Of a stretch of DNA of 64,000 bases, positions 32,649-42,305 are shown one piece after another. Positions within the stretch are counted from its first letter, which is position 1; each line of letters starts with the position of its first letter. Made by a program: the position numbers and the translations under genes. The DNA is from an uncultured Bacteroidia bacterium (GTDB lineage: Bacteria; Bacteroidota; Bacteroidia; Bacteroidales; F082): assembly GCA_902791165.1 (NCBI GenBank), contig CADAVB010000010.1, positions 1 through 64,000 of the forward strand, read 5' to 3'. Under the pieces are notes generated by a model. The model saw nothing but the letters and a program-made list of their open reading frames with translations, had not been told where the DNA came from and did not search any database.

Positions 32649-34895
32649 TTATCTTCTGCGAGGACCGCCATTGCCGCGACCACCGCCGTTGCGGTTGCCG
32701 CCGCCATGACCGCCACGATTGCCGCCACCGGGACGCGGACCGTTGCCGCCTTTCTTCTCTTCTTCATAGCCTTCCGGCTTGGGAAGCAGGGCGCGGCGCG
32801 ACAGGCGCAGCTTGCCGGTCTTCGGGTCGATTTCGAGAAGCTTCACGTCGATTTCGTCACCTTCCTTCAGGCCGGTTTCTTCCATCGTTTCGTAACGCTT
32901 CCAATCGATTTCGGAGATGTGAAGCAGGCCGTCCTTGTTGGGGATGATCTCCACGAAGGCACCAAAGGCCATGATGGAAACCACCTTGCCGTGATATACC
33001 TCGCCAACCTCGGGCACCTGAACGATGGCGCGAATCTTGGCCTTGCAAGCCTCGATGTCTTCCTTGTTCTGCGAAGCGATTTCCACGATGCCCTTTTGGT
33101 CGTCTTCGGTGATGACGATGACGGTGTTGGTCTCTTTCTGCATCTCTTGGATGACCTTGCCACCGGGGCCGATGACGGCACCAATCATATCCTTCGGGAT
33201 ATACATGGTCTCGATGCGCGGCACAAATTCCTTGTAGTCGGCGCGAGGCTCGGTGATGGTCTTGGCCATTTCGTCCAAGATGTGGAGGCGACCCTGACGG
33301 GCTTGCTCCAAGGCCTCGGCCAAAACCTCGTAGGAGAGGCCATCAACCTTGATGTCCATCTGGCAGGCTGTGATACCGTCGCGGGTACCCGTCACCTTAA
33401 AGTCCATGTCGCCGAGGTGGTCTTCGTCGCCGAGGATGTCGGTCAAAACGGCGTATTTTCCAGTTTCGCTGTCGCTAATCATACCCATGGCCACACCTGC
33501 AACGGGCTTGCGCATCGGCACGCCAGCGTCCATCAATGCGAGGCAACCGCCACACACAGAGGCCATTGACGACGAACCGTTGGATTCGAGGATATCGCTC
33601 ACGATGCGGATAGTGTAAGGCATGGTTTCGTCGTGCGGCACCATCGTCTTGAGGGCGCGCTCGGCGAGGTTGCCGTGACCGATTTCGCGGCGGCTGGTGC
33701 TACGCTGCGGTCTCGCCTCGCCAGTCGAGAAGGCTGGGAAGTTGTAGTGCAGCGTGAAGTTCTTCGTGCCTTCCACCACAGCACCGTCGAGGGTTTGCTC
33801 GTCGAGCTTGGTGCCGAGGGTGACGGTCACGAGGGCCTGCGTTTCACCACGGGTGAACACAGCCGAACCGTGTGCCTTGGGCAGAATATCAACTTCGGTC
33901 CAGATGGGGCGCACTTGGTCGGTCTTGCGGCCGTCTAAGCGGATGCGTTCGTTGAGGACGGCGTTGCGCACTGCCGTGCGTTCCACGTCGTGGAAGTAAC
34001 GCTTGGCAAGCGGCTTGATGGTCTCCAGTTCCTCTTCGGTGTATTTCGAAAGGTAGTTGTCCAAGAAGCTGCTGAAGGTTTCTTCGCGGAGGTGCTTGTC
34101 GGCGCAACCGGTGAGGGCGAAGTCGTAGCAGGGCTGGTAGCAGCTGGCTTCGATTTCGGCGCGGAGGTTTTCGTCGTTCACCTCGTGGCAGTATTCGCGC
34201 TTGGCCTTGTTCACTTGAGCCATGAGGTCAAGCTGGGCTTGGCATTGGATCTTGATGGCTTCGTGGGCGGCTTTCAGTGCGCCGAGCATTTCTTGCTCGC
34301 TCACTTCCTTACATTCGCCTTCCACCATGCAGATGTCCTTCATGGAGGCGGCCACCATCAGTTCGAGGCGGGCTTCCTCCATTTGGGCGAAGGTCGGGTT
34401 GATGACGTATTCGTCGCCGATGAGGGCCACGCGACACTCCGAAATCGGGCCGTGGAAGGGGATGTCGGACACGCAGATGGCAGCCGAGGCGGCCAAGGCT
34501 GCGATAGCGTCGGGGGTCTGCTCCTTGTCGTTGGAAAGGAGGTTCACCTGAACGATGGTCTCGGCGTGATAGTCATCGGGGAACAACGGGCGCAGGGCGC
34601 GGTCGATGAGGCGCGAGATAAGCACTTCGTAGTCGGAGGGCTTAGCCTCGCGTTTGAAGAAACCGCCCGGGAACTTGCCCGTGGAGTAGTATTTTTCCCT
34701 ATAGTCAACAGACAGGGGGAAGAAATCGGTTTCGGGAGCCACTTCCTTTGCGGAGCAAACGGTGGCTAAGAGTACGGTGTCGCCGCAGCGGAGCATGACT
34801 GATCCGTCGGCTTGCTTGGCGTAACGGCCGGTGTTGATTGTAATCTCCTGACCGTTAGGCATTTTGATGGTTTGTGTAAATCCTTGTGGACCCAT
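32649..34895 (-). CDS. pnp: Polynucleotide phosphorylase
   Basis: 748 residues with the full plan: two RNase PH domains (the second with [12 protein letters not shown] and the phosphate site near [12 protein letters not shown]), a KH domain ([16 protein letters not shown]), an S1 domain ([20 protein letters not shown]) and an Arg/Gly/Asn-rich C-terminal tail ([20 protein letters not shown]). It degrades RNA 3' to 5' with phosphate. It lies downstream of rpsO, the classical rpsO-pnp pair, but separated by a terminator. Confidence 0.97.
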   Translation of the reverse strand: MGPQGFTQTIKMPNGQEITINTGRYAKQADGSVMLRCGDTVLLATVCSAKEVAPETDFFPLSVDYREKYYSTGKFPGGFFKREAKPSDYEVLISRLIDRALRPLFPDDYHAETIVQVNLLSNDKEQTPDAIAALAASAAICVSDIPFHGPISECRVALIGDEYVINPTFAQMEEARLELMVAASMKDICMVEGECKEVSEQEMLGALKAAHEAIKIQCQAQLDLMAQVNKAKREYCHEVNDENLRAEIEASCYQPCYDFALTGCADKHLREETFSSFLDNYLSKYTEEELETIKPLAKRYFHDVERTAVRNAVLNERIRLDGRKTDQVRPIWTEVDILPKAHGSAVFTRGETQALVTVTLGTKLDEQTLDGAVVEGTKNFTLHYNFPAFSTGEARPQRSTSRREIGHGNLAERALKTMVPHDETMPYTIRIVSDILESNGSSSMASVCGGCLALMDAGVPMRKPVAGVAMGMISDSETGKYAVLTDILGDEDHLGDMDFKVTGTRDGITACQMDIKVDGLSYEVLAEALEQARQGRLHILDEMAKTITEPRADYKEFVPRIETMYIPKDMIGAVIGPGGKVIQEMQKETNTVIVITEDDQKGIVEIASQNKEDIEACKAKIRAIVQVPEVGEVYHGKVVSIMAFGAFVEIIPNKDGLLHISEIDWKRYETMEETGLKEGDEIDVKLLEIDPKTGKLRLSRRALLPKPEGYEEEKKGGNGPRPGGGNRGGHGGGNRNGGGRGNGGPRRR

Positions 34896-34956
34896 GATTT
34901 TTTAATTTTTTTACTGTTTTCTCTACTTCTTTTACTAGTGGGTTCGTAAAATAGCA

Positions 34957-34984
34957 AAAAAAGGCAATGTATGATTGCCTTTTC
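34957..34984 (-). terminator. Terminator of rpsO
   Basis: AAAAGGCAAT (34959-34968) and ATTGCCTTTT (34974-34983) form a 10-bp stem with a 5-base loop. On the - strand the A-run upstream of it reads as the U-tract. It lies between rpsO and pnp. Confidence 0.8.
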
Positions 34985-35012
34985 TTGCGTTTGGCTTGGG
35001 CAGCCGAAAATA

Positions 35013-35282
35013 TTACTTTCTGATACCCAGTTCCTTAATGATGTTACGGTATCTTTCGATGTCGGTTCTCTTCAAATAGTCGAGAAGCTTTCTTCTCTTG
35101 CCTACTAAGCCAACCAACGCACGTTTGGCCGCCACATCCTTGTGATGGACTTTCGTTTGCTCTGTCAAATGCTTAATTCTGTAGGTGAACAAAGCGATTT
35201 GGCCTTCTGCTGAACCAGTATCGGCAGCGTTCTTGCCGTATTGGCTGAAAATCTCTGATTTCTTTTCTGCAGTTAAGTACAT
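35013..35282 (-). CDS. rpsO: 30S ribosomal protein S15
   Basis: 89 residues, the exact family length. Hallmarks: GSAEGQIALFTYRIKHLTEQ, then KVHHKDVAAKRALVGLVGKR and RRKLLDYLKRTDIERY. It binds 16S rRNA helices in the central domain. Confidence 0.97.
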   Translation of the reverse strand: MYLTAEKKSEIFSQYGKNAADTGSAEGQIALFTYRIKHLTEQTKVHHKDVAAKRALVGLVGKRRKLLDYLKRTDIERYRNIIKELGIRK

Positions 35283-35326
35283 AATTCTGTTGTTTTTACG
35301 ATAAATTTGTAGTTCTAAATGGGCTG

Positions 35327-35334
35327 CAAAGATA
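35327..35334 (-). promoter_or_regulatory. -7 element upstream of rpsO
   Basis: On the - strand this reads TATCTTTG, a match to TAnnTTTG, placed about 45 bases before the rpsO start. A matching TTTG at the right distance upstream was not found, so only the -7 element is claimed. Confidence 0.5.
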
Positions 35335-35430
35335 CGACTTTTTTGAGAAATGGGATGGGTTTCATCGTTTTTTTTTTGTTTTTTGTTATGCTTTCAAGTC
35401 GCGAGCGTCCAATTTTCGTAATTTTGCGCC

Positions 35431-36759
35431 ATGATTAAGACTTCTGTTTCCAATAAGGAAATTTGGCGCATCGCCTATCCTATCATGTTGGGCAACCTTG
35501 CCCAAACCATCATAACCTTTACAGACACGGCGTTTTTGGGGCATCTTGGCACCATCGAGTTGAGTGCTTCCATGATGGCAGGTTTGTATTATTATGTGTT
35601 CACTACCTTGGCAATGGGTTTTGCCGTGGGCATACAAATCTTCATCGCAAGGCGTTTTGGTGAAGGCGATTTCAAGAAAATCGGCGTGGTGTTTCAGCAT
35701 GGGGCTTTATTTGTGTTGGGATTGGGAGTGGCGTTGTTTAGCATTTTGTTTTTCCTCAGTCATGGGTTGCTGCATATCATCATTGAATCAGAGAATATCT
35801 ATGCGGCGGCGGGTGAATATCTGAAATTCAGGCAGTTTGGAATTATGTTCGTAGTGTTCAATTTCTTGTTTCGCTCGTTTTATGTTGGCATCAGCAATAC
35901 GCGGGTCATTACCTATTCGACTCTCATTATGGCCGTCGTCAATATCTTCTTCGACTATTCGTTGATTTTCGGGCGGTTCGGTTTGCCCGAGATGGGTATC
36001 AGTGGCGCGGCCTTGGCCTCGCTGATGGCTGAAATCTCGGCATTTTGTTTTTTCTGGATTTACACCTATTTAAAAATACCGCACGAGGAATACGGTATGT
36101 TTCGATGGCACAAGTGGCAACCTGTCTTGATGGGCGACATTCTCAAGGTGGCTTTTCCCAGTATGATCCAACGCTTATTCTCGTTTGGAGCTTGGTTCAT
36201 ATTCTTCGTGATGATAGAGAAAATGGGGGAGATGGCCATTGGTGTTTCCTCTGTCGTGCGCAGTACCTACATGATTCTTATCATTCCAGGCTTTGCTTTT
36301 GCCGCCACTGCCAACACCCTGACGAGTCGCATCATCGGCGAAGGCAAAAGTGAAGAAGTGATGTCGATGCTTTGGAAGGTGGTGAAAAACAGTGTGTTGT
36401 GTGCGTCCATTTTGGTGATAGTCACCTTTATTCTGCCCGAGTTGGTGTTACATATCTACACCGACGACTTGGATTTGGCTCGTGCAGCCGTGCCATCGGT
36501 GTATGTCATTGCCTTGGCAACGCTGACGGGAGCCGTTTCGATGGTCTTTTTCGAGGCGGTTTCGGGCACAGGCAACACCACTGCGGCGATGGCCTTGGAG
36601 TTTGGTGTGCTCATCGTTTACATTATTTACATTTTCATCATGACCAAGACCTCCACCATTGCTGGTGTTTGGACGGCGGAATGGCTCTACAACATCCTCA
36701 TGGGTGTGATTTCTTTCCTTTACATCTGGAAAGCCAACTGGCACCGAAAGCAAATCTGA
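35431..36759 (+). CDS. MATE family efflux transporter
   Basis: 442 residues with about twelve membrane segments and MATE signatures (IAYPIMLGNLAQTIITFTDT, then GAALASLMAEISAF and AFAATANTLTSRIIGEGK). Cation-driven export of drugs or metabolites; the substrate is not predictable. A TAATTTTG motif (35419-35426) lies right before the ATG, so the leader is very short. Confidence 0.9.
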   Translation: MIKTSVSNKEIWRIAYPIMLGNLAQTIITFTDTAFLGHLGTIELSASMMAGLYYYVFTTLAMGFAVGIQIFIARRFGEGDFKKIGVVFQHGALFVLGLGVALFSILFFLSHGLLHIIIESENIYAAAGEYLKFRQFGIMFVVFNFLFRSFYVGISNTRVITYSTLIMAVVNIFFDYSLIFGRFGLPEMGISGAALASLMAEISAFCFFWIYTYLKIPHEEYGMFRWHKWQPVLMGDILKVAFPSMIQRLFSFGAWFIFFVMIEKMGEMAIGVSSVVRSTYMILIIPGFAFAATANTLTSRIIGEGKSEEVMSMLWKVVKNSVLCASILVIVTFILPELVLHIYTDDLDLARAAVPSVYVIALATLTGAVSMVFFEAVSGTGNTTAAMALEFGVLIVYIIYIFIMTKTSTIAGVWTAEWLYNILMGVISFLYIWKANWHRKQI

Positions 36760-36763
36760 TTTC

Positions 36764-39643
36764 TTATCGTTTGCACATCACCTTGAAGTCGCAGTTGGTG
36801 CATTTCTTGTTGTCGTCGGTTTGGCTGAATGGGATATCGGGGTCAAACATCTCGTTTACAACCGCTTGAAGCATGTTTTCCATGTCGTCAATGAAACTGT
36901 CTCCTTCCAAAAATGGGATGCTTTCTCCTCTTTGGCTCTTCTTTAGGCCGAAAGAAATGGTGTTGGCATACCTCAGCCCGTGGATGGAAGCCTCAACCTG
37001 TTCTGGCTTGATGTCGTGGTTTTCTTTTAGGTACATGTATTCGTACAGCAACAATTGCAAGGCTTTTTCTGGTATGGTTTTCAGGTAGGTCAGCGGGGCA
37101 TCCTCGGGTTTCCTGACGGGCACAGTCAGGTCTTTGTTATCCACTTTTCCGGTTTTGTAGTCGATGACGCGTGTGATGCCGTTGAGGCGGTCGATGCGGT
37201 CGGACCGTCCGCTGACTACGCAATCGCCGTATGGTGTCGCAAATTTGGCTCTCAGTTGGCCTTCCAATTCGAGCAGGATTAATTCGCTGTTCTTAAGTTG
37301 GTTGGAGGTATATTGCAGGTAGTTGGATAGTTCTTGGTGAATCAAGGTTTGGTTCAAATAATTGAACCCAATGTCGGGAAAACCTAAGGGAAGGTTGTGT
37401 TGTATGGATTCGTCAAGTTTGGCCTCCCATTGCGACATAATTTCCTTGTCAAACAGTTCTTTTCCAATGATTTGCAAGTTGCCGTTTTGGGGCAGGTATT
37501 TCGAAAAAAGGAGTTCCAGCGTATCGTGAATGATGTTGCCGATGATGTTGGCGCCCAATTCTTCTTTCATGCTTTTGTTGCTGATGTGTTCGATGTGCCG
37601 GAAGTAGAATTTAAGCGGGCACAAGAGATAGGTGGAAAGCGAGGTGGGCGAGAGGCCGTCTTGTTGGACGATGGTTTTTAATCGGTTTAGGTTGTAGGCT
37701 TTGGGAATGTTGAGAAGGGTTGGTGCGGTTTGTGTGGTGCATTGGAATGGTTCTTCTGTCAGTTTGATGTTGGCGAGGCGGCTCAGTTCGTGTCTGATTT
37801 GTAGGATGAATCGACTCGGTTCGCCGCCGGATGATTCCGCCAAATTATTGTAATACAAATAGATGTCTTTGCTGTTTTGCAGGAGCCGATAAAAATGATA
37901 GGCGAAAACGGCTTGTTTCTCGGAATAGATGGGCAAACCACATTCTTTTCGGATGTAATGAGGGATGAAACTGCTTTGGGATTTGTCGGACGGCAGGATG
38001 CCCTCGTTTACGCTGAGTATATGGATGGTGTCGAAGTCGATATTGCGGGTTTCAAGCATACCCATGATTTGAAGTCCGTCGGTACCGCTACTGTTGAGCC
38101 TTAAGGTGGCGTTCGACGACAGCAAACGATAGAGAATTTCGATGCTTGCGCTATCTTTGAGGTAGGCAGAATGGCGCTCGAGCACCAAGGCCATGCGGTT
38201 CAAGAGTTTTCCGATTTCGCTCACTTGATTGAGGAGAAACAGGTAGCCTTTTTGCTTTGATTTCGACTGAATCTTGTTGGAAACGAACAGCAGGATTTGT
38301 TGGAGTTGGTGCAAAATCTCTTCGGGCGTACTGGTTTCATTAGGAAGGAGTATCTTTATAAATTGTTGTATGTCAGGAATATGTGATAATAAATCACAGT
38401 CTTTTTCTTCAAAAATGAATTTGCCTTGGTTCACTTGATCGGTTTTCCAACGGTCAAATTGGGCACATTCCTCCCCGCTGAAAACGATGCTGACCAACTC
38501 GAGGTTCATCATCTGGAGCAATGGCCAAATATACCATCCGCGCACCTCGCGCCATGTTCCGTTTTCTTTCACCTTTCTGACAATCCTGCTTCTTCTTATC
38601 AGAGAGAAGTAGGATTTAATAAATTGGTTTACAGGAGTTTTTGAGATGGGAAAACCCATCGAAACTCTGATATTCGTGATGGAAGGGGTGTCGGGGATGG
38701 CGTTCAAAACGGGGACAAGTAGGTTTTCTTCGGCCAAAACGACGGCGGTGTTTTGATGCTTGTCGGACTGGAGTTGTTCTTGCAAAGCTTTGGTTTGCAG
38801 AGTATTGCCACCGGCACTAATGATATGGATGTGCTTTTCTTCGTGGCCGAGTGTGTTGGCGAGGCTGTCTTTCAACCATTGGGGATGGATTTTTAGGTAG
38901 CGACGGGCGAAATGTCCGGCCTCGTTTTGCGGGTCATTTACATAATGACTGTCGAAATCGAAAAGGGTTTCGGCTATGCCGTTTTTCACCAGCTTATCGA
39001 TGAGTGTTTCCTCGGTGGCGGTGAGGGCGTTGAAGCCGGCAAAAATAATGCGCCTATTGCCGATTTTGTCCAAAAGCGCTTGGTCGGGAAGTTGTGATAA
39101 GTATCTGGTTATCATACCATAATATCCAGTGTTTTTGGCTTCGAGTCGGCTGCGCAGTTGGTGGTAATATTGGTAGAGTGAGGTGAAAAAACCAAGGTAT
39201 TTGAGTTCTTTTTCCTTGCTTCGGCTTTCGTCGAAATTCCAGATTTCCAGCTTCTTGTTTTGGACGACATAATTGAAAAGATGCTCGGCATCGACGCCAT
39301 ATTGGTCGATTTCATCGAAATCTTTGGCCATTTGTGCGGCTTGGCTTCCGAAAATGGCAAGGTCGCTGTTCTGTTCCTTGTGCAACTGCGCATCGATGTC
39401 GATGAGTTCAAAAAGCATGTCGAGGGTATCCACAAGTGTGATGCTACTCCATTGGGTTACAGCCTCTTGTATCGAAATCATCTGAGGTAGCCAGATGCTT
39501 TTGTCGTAGGTTTCTTGTATTTCTTTGCGAAGGTAAAAAGCGGCTCTCTTGTTGGGAAACACTACCGTAAGCTCCTCTTTTTCAAGGTTGTAATGGCTCT
39601 TGATGTGTTGGGCTAAGTGCTTAATAAAAGTTTCACGAGTCAT
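36764..39643 (-). CDS. AddB-like PD-(D/E)XK nuclease
   Basis: 959 residues. An N-terminal helicase-like part (EELTVVFPNKRAAFYLRKEI), a middle with MLETRNIDFDTIHILSVNEG, and a C-terminal RecB-type nuclease (VVSGRSDRIDRL, VIDYKTGKVDNKDL, then KALQLLLYEYMYL). Four cysteines that in AddB hold a [4Fe-4S] cluster appear here: one in LLCPLKFYFRHIEH and three in CTNCDFKVMC. It probably acts in double-strand break processing. The AddA-type partner is not in the window. It overlaps the next gene by 4 bases (ATGA). Confidence 0.8.
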   Translation of the reverse strand: MTRETFIKHLAQHIKSHYNLEKEELTVVFPNKRAAFYLRKEIQETYDKSIWLPQMISIQEAVTQWSSITLVDTLDMLFELIDIDAQLHKEQNSDLAIFGSQAAQMAKDFDEIDQYGVDAEHLFNYVVQNKKLEIWNFDESRSKEKELKYLGFFTSLYQYYHQLRSRLEAKNTGYYGMITRYLSQLPDQALLDKIGNRRIIFAGFNALTATEETLIDKLVKNGIAETLFDFDSHYVNDPQNEAGHFARRYLKIHPQWLKDSLANTLGHEEKHIHIISAGGNTLQTKALQEQLQSDKHQNTAVVLAEENLLVPVLNAIPDTPSITNIRVSMGFPISKTPVNQFIKSYFSLIRRSRIVRKVKENGTWREVRGWYIWPLLQMMNLELVSIVFSGEECAQFDRWKTDQVNQGKFIFEEKDCDLLSHIPDIQQFIKILLPNETSTPEEILHQLQQILLFVSNKIQSKSKQKGYLFLLNQVSEIGKLLNRMALVLERHSAYLKDSASIEILYRLLSSNATLRLNSSGTDGLQIMGMLETRNIDFDTIHILSVNEGILPSDKSQSSFIPHYIRKECGLPIYSEKQAVFAYHFYRLLQNSKDIYLYYNNLAESSGGEPSRFILQIRHELSRLANIKLTEEPFQCTTQTAPTLLNIPKAYNLNRLKTIVQQDGLSPTSLSTYLLCPLKFYFRHIEHISNKSMKEELGANIIGNIIHDTLELLFSKYLPQNGNLQIIGKELFDKEIMSQWEAKLDESIQHNLPLGFPDIGFNYLNQTLIHQELSNYLQYTSNQLKNSELILLELEGQLRAKFATPYGDCVVSGRSDRIDRLNGITRVIDYKTGKVDNKDLTVPVRKPEDAPLTYLKTIPEKALQLLLYEYMYLKENHDIKPEQVEASIHGLRYANTISFGLKKSQRGESIPFLEGDSFIDDMENMLQAVVNEMFDPDIPFSQTDDNKKCTNCDFKVMCKR

Positions 39644-40398
39644 TTTTCATAGGTTTTGAGGAAGGTTCCGGCGCGTTCAAATTGTTCTGGTTTGCCTAAA
39701 TCGAACCAAAAATCGGGCTGAATGGGCTTGGATACGATGCGCTTGGTTTGGGCTAAAGTGAGGTATAAATCAATAACACTCTGTGGTTTACATTCAAAAC
39801 AGGTGAACAAGTCGCTGCGGAAGAAATGCAACCCGCTGAAAGCCATTTCGTGGTAGTTCAAGGGCGTTGTAGCTGTCGAATCGTTTTTTGCCCATTTGAA
39901 TTGCCCATCTGATTTGTTGGTCCAGCCAACCAGTTGGTTTTCAGTGTCAAACAGTAATTTGCGTTTGGTATCCCTTTCTTGCGTAATCAGCCAAGCATCA
40001 TCCATCGAATCCATGAAGGCTTGGGCCATCATGCCAAGGTTTACGTTGCTGATGATGTCCACATTGTTGATGAGTACCGCCTTCGCATCTTTGAAAAGGG
40101 GTGAGGCTTTCACGATACCGCCGCCTGTGTCCATCAGCAGGTCGCGCTCGTCAGAGATGACAATGTCGGCTGAGAAGTGGTTACAGTTCACAAAATCAAT
40201 GATTTGCTCGCCAAAATGATGAACATTGATAACGATGCGTTTGAACCCGTTGGCCGTTAGGTTTTCGATGCAGTGTTGCAGAAGGGGTTTCCCGTTGAGT
40301 TCGACCAGGGCCTTGGGTTTGTCGTGGGTGATGGCACCGAGTCGAGTGCCCAAGCCCGCTGCCAAAATCATCGCAGTGGTGTCGTCGATGGCGTTCAT
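39640..40398 (-). CDS. Sugar-phosphate nucleotidyltransferase, MurU-like
   Basis: 252 residues from the ATG at 40398 (MNAIDDTTAMILAAGLGTRL). Nucleotide-binding GLGTRLGAITHDKPKALVEL and metal-binding NNVDI are typical of small NTP-transferases such as MurU. It overlaps the upstream kinase gene (ATGA). Together with that AmgK-like kinase it would convert N-acetylmuramate (or a related amino sugar) to its UDP form, bypassing de novo UDP-MurNAc synthesis. An in-frame start at 40527 is rejected since it lies deep inside the upstream gene. Confidence 0.78.
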   Translation of the reverse strand: MNAIDDTTAMILAAGLGTRLGAITHDKPKALVELNGKPLLQHCIENLTANGFKRIVINVHHFGEQIIDFVNCNHFSADIVISDERDLLMDTGGGIVKASPLFKDAKAVLINNVDIISNVNLGMMAQAFMDSMDDAWLITQERDTKRKLLFDTENQLVGWTNKSDGQFKWAKNDSTATTPLNYHEMAFSGLHFFRSDLFTCFECKPQSVIDLYLTLAQTKRIVSKPIQPDFWFDLGKPEQFERAGTFLKTYEK

Positions 40399-41858
40399 AC
40401 GTTGTGTTCCTCCTTGATTCTTTGTTCTATATGGTTCAGTTTCAAGTGAATGTCGGGATGGGTAGTTTTCAGCCATTCGTAGAGGTTTTGGGCAAAAAAC
40501 ACGGAGCGATGCTGGCCTCCCGTGCAACCAAACGACACCATCAAATGACTGAAATGACGTTCCTTGTAGTTGGTTACGCTTTGGTTTACTATGTTTTTCA
40601 CGTTTTCAAGAAACTCATGTACTGCAGGTCTTGCGTTCAGATAATCAATGACTTCCCAGTCGCGGCCAGTCTTGGTTTTGAACTCGGGTTCACGACCTGG
40701 ATTGGGCAGGGCGCGGCAGTCGAACACGAAGCCACCGCCGTTGCCGCTGAAATCGTCAGGATAGCCTTTTCGGAACGAGAAGCTGTTTATCGTGACGATG
40801 AGTTTGGAGTTGAGAGTTTGGAGTTGAGAGTTTGGAGTTTGGAGTGGATAGTTGAGAGAGGATAATTGAGAGATGACGTTTTGGAGTTCGGGGTAGTCGT
40901 TTAATGGGTGGCTATCATTCCATGTGGCCATTTCGTGCAAAGCGTATGGAATGCTCTCGATGAAGTGTGATTTTTTTTGTATCAATCCCCTAAATCCGTA
41001 AGCACCAAGTACTTGCATCAATCGGAGATAAACGAAGTAGGGCTGGAATTTATCGAAACCAATCTGCTCGGGATCAAGGAATTGCGACAGCTCGTCTTTG
41101 TAGTATTGAACCAGTTGGTCGCGGGTTTTCTGGGGTATTTGCGCTTTCACTTGATAGAGCAGCGAAACCACATCGTAGTTCAATGGACCTTTTCTACCAC
41201 CTTGGAAATCAATGAAATATAAATCATTATCTTTGACCATGATGTTGCGCGACTGGAAATCGCGATACATGAAATAGTCGCAAGGCGCTTGGCTAACAAA
41301 GTCGGCAAAGCGGTTGAAGTCTTTGTCCAACCGCATTTCATTGAAATCGATTTCCTCGTGCGGTTTTACGAAATAATACTTGAAATAGTATAGGTCGGCC
41401 AGAATGGCTTGCCGGTCGAACCGTTCAGACGGATAGGCTTTTGAGTAGTCTAGTCCTTGATTCCCAATATATTGAAATTTTACCAGATGTTTCAGCGCTT
41501 TTTGGTAGAGCGTTATCAAGGAAGCGTCATTACTTCCCGAGGCCAAGTATTTTTGGACATGGAAAAAGAGGCTGTCGTCGCCGAAATCGCTTTGCAGATA
41601 GCAGGTGCGCGCCTGATTGACCGCCAGCACATCGGGTACATTGAGTCCAGCAGCATAAAAGTGACGGCTGAAATGGATGAAGGCCTCGTTTTCCTCAATA
41701 TTGTTGCTGTAAGTTCCTATCAATGAGCTGTTTTCGGTGAATATCCTGTAATATTTCCTCGCCGATCCTGAAGCGGCAATACATTTGATTTCGATAGGTT
41801 TTTCGCCAATGGACAGTGCCAACTCTGCCAAAGTGTTCTGTATGTCAATTACTTGCAT
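40395..41858 (-). CDS. AmgK-like amino-sugar kinase fused to a RapZ C-terminal domain
   Basis: 487 residues. Residues 1-320 are an aminoglycoside-phosphotransferase-like kinase (SGSARKYYRIF, catalytic YFMYRDFQSRNIMVKDND, metal-binding YFIDFQGGRKGPLNYDVVSL). After a low-complexity linker (LQTPNSQLQTLNSK), the last 140 residues are a RapZ C-terminal domain (VTINSFSFRKGYPDDFSG, VFDCRALPNPGR, then VSFGCTGGQHRSVFFAQNL). In RapZ this domain binds glucosamine-6-phosphate and small RNAs. The start at 41858 is preferred because a TAAATTTG -7 element at 41884-41891 places transcription start near 41877. Confidence 0.82.
   Translation of the reverse strand: MQVIDIQNTLAELALSIGEKPIEIKCIAASGSARKYYRIFTENSSLIGTYSNNIEENEAFIHFSRHFYAAGLNVPDVLAVNQARTCYLQSDFGDDSLFFHVQKYLASGSNDASLITLYQKALKHLVKFQYIGNQGLDYSKAYPSERFDRQAILADLYYFKYYFVKPHEEIDFNEMRLDKDFNRFADFVSQAPCDYFMYRDFQSRNIMVKDNDLYFIDFQGGRKGPLNYDVVSLLYQVKAQIPQKTRDQLVQYYKDELSQFLDPEQIGFDKFQPYFVYLRLMQVLGAYGFRGLIQKKSHFIESIPYALHEMATWNDSHPLNDYPELQNVISQLSSLNYPLQTPNSQLQTLNSKLIVTINSFSFRKGYPDDFSGNGGGFVFDCRALPNPGREPEFKTKTGRDWEVIDYLNARPAVHEFLENVKNIVNQSVTNYKERHFSHLMVSFGCTGGQHRSVFFAQNLYEWLKTTHPDIHLKLNHIEQRIKEEHNV
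40801..40862. repeat. GAGTTTG/GAGTTGA repeats inside a coding linker
   Basis: Tandem GGAGTTTG, GGAGTTGAGAGTTT units lie in frame between the kinase and RapZ domains. They encode the repeated peptide L-Q-T-x-N-S. They resemble the intergenic GGAGTTA repeats at 19301 and 62347. Confidence 0.75.
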
Positions 41859-42017
41859 AAAAATCAATCCCTTTCTTTGCAAGCAAATTTACAAAGAAAT
41901 ACGGAATTGCGGTCTGATTGTCGCAAAAATGGTTGAAAAGTGGGCAATTATTGCGTTTTTTTGGCGTAATGATACATGGATTGGCCAAAATGTGCTATTT
42001 TTGCAAAAAATACGGAT

Positions 42018-42302
42018 ATGAGAAAACTGCGTTTGATTTGGATTCTCCTTTTTGTGGCCGTGCTTTTCCCTTCATGTAAGAAGGTGAGATACTGCCGTTG
42101 CACGACGATGCAAAACAACGAAGTCGTCCCGTTAGGCGAGGATTATTATGTCATTGAGGACCATTCGCCTTGTTCCGACCGCGCCAAGGAAATCGTCGGT
42201 TGGGGTCAAGTGATTTGCACCGAAGTGTCAGAATCCGAGGTAACAGGCGAGGAATCGCACTGGTGGGATAACATTTTCAACAATCATAACAACAAACCGT
42301 AG
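42018..42302 (+). CDS. Small lipoprotein (94 aa)
   Basis: SPII signal MRKLRLIWILLFVAVLFPSC, Cys20, then KK. The mature 75 residues contain further cysteines (RYCRCTTMQ, SPCSDRA, VICTEV) and an acidic, Trp-containing end. The start at 42018 is preferred to 41976 because of the signal and because a TATTTTTG element (41996-42003) lies just upstream. The next gene follows after 3 bases. Confidence 0.75.
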   Translation: MRKLRLIWILLFVAVLFPSCKKVRYCRCTTMQNNEVVPLGEDYYVIEDHSPCSDRAKEIVGWGQVICTEVSESEVTGEESHWWDNIFNNHNNKP

Positions 42303-42305
42303 CCT

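Noticed and set aside
39640..40527. Longer nucleotidyltransferase starting at 40527
   Set aside because: The extra 43 residues lie inside the RapZ domain coding region in another frame; the ATG at 40398 overlaps the upstream stop and starts the family sequence.
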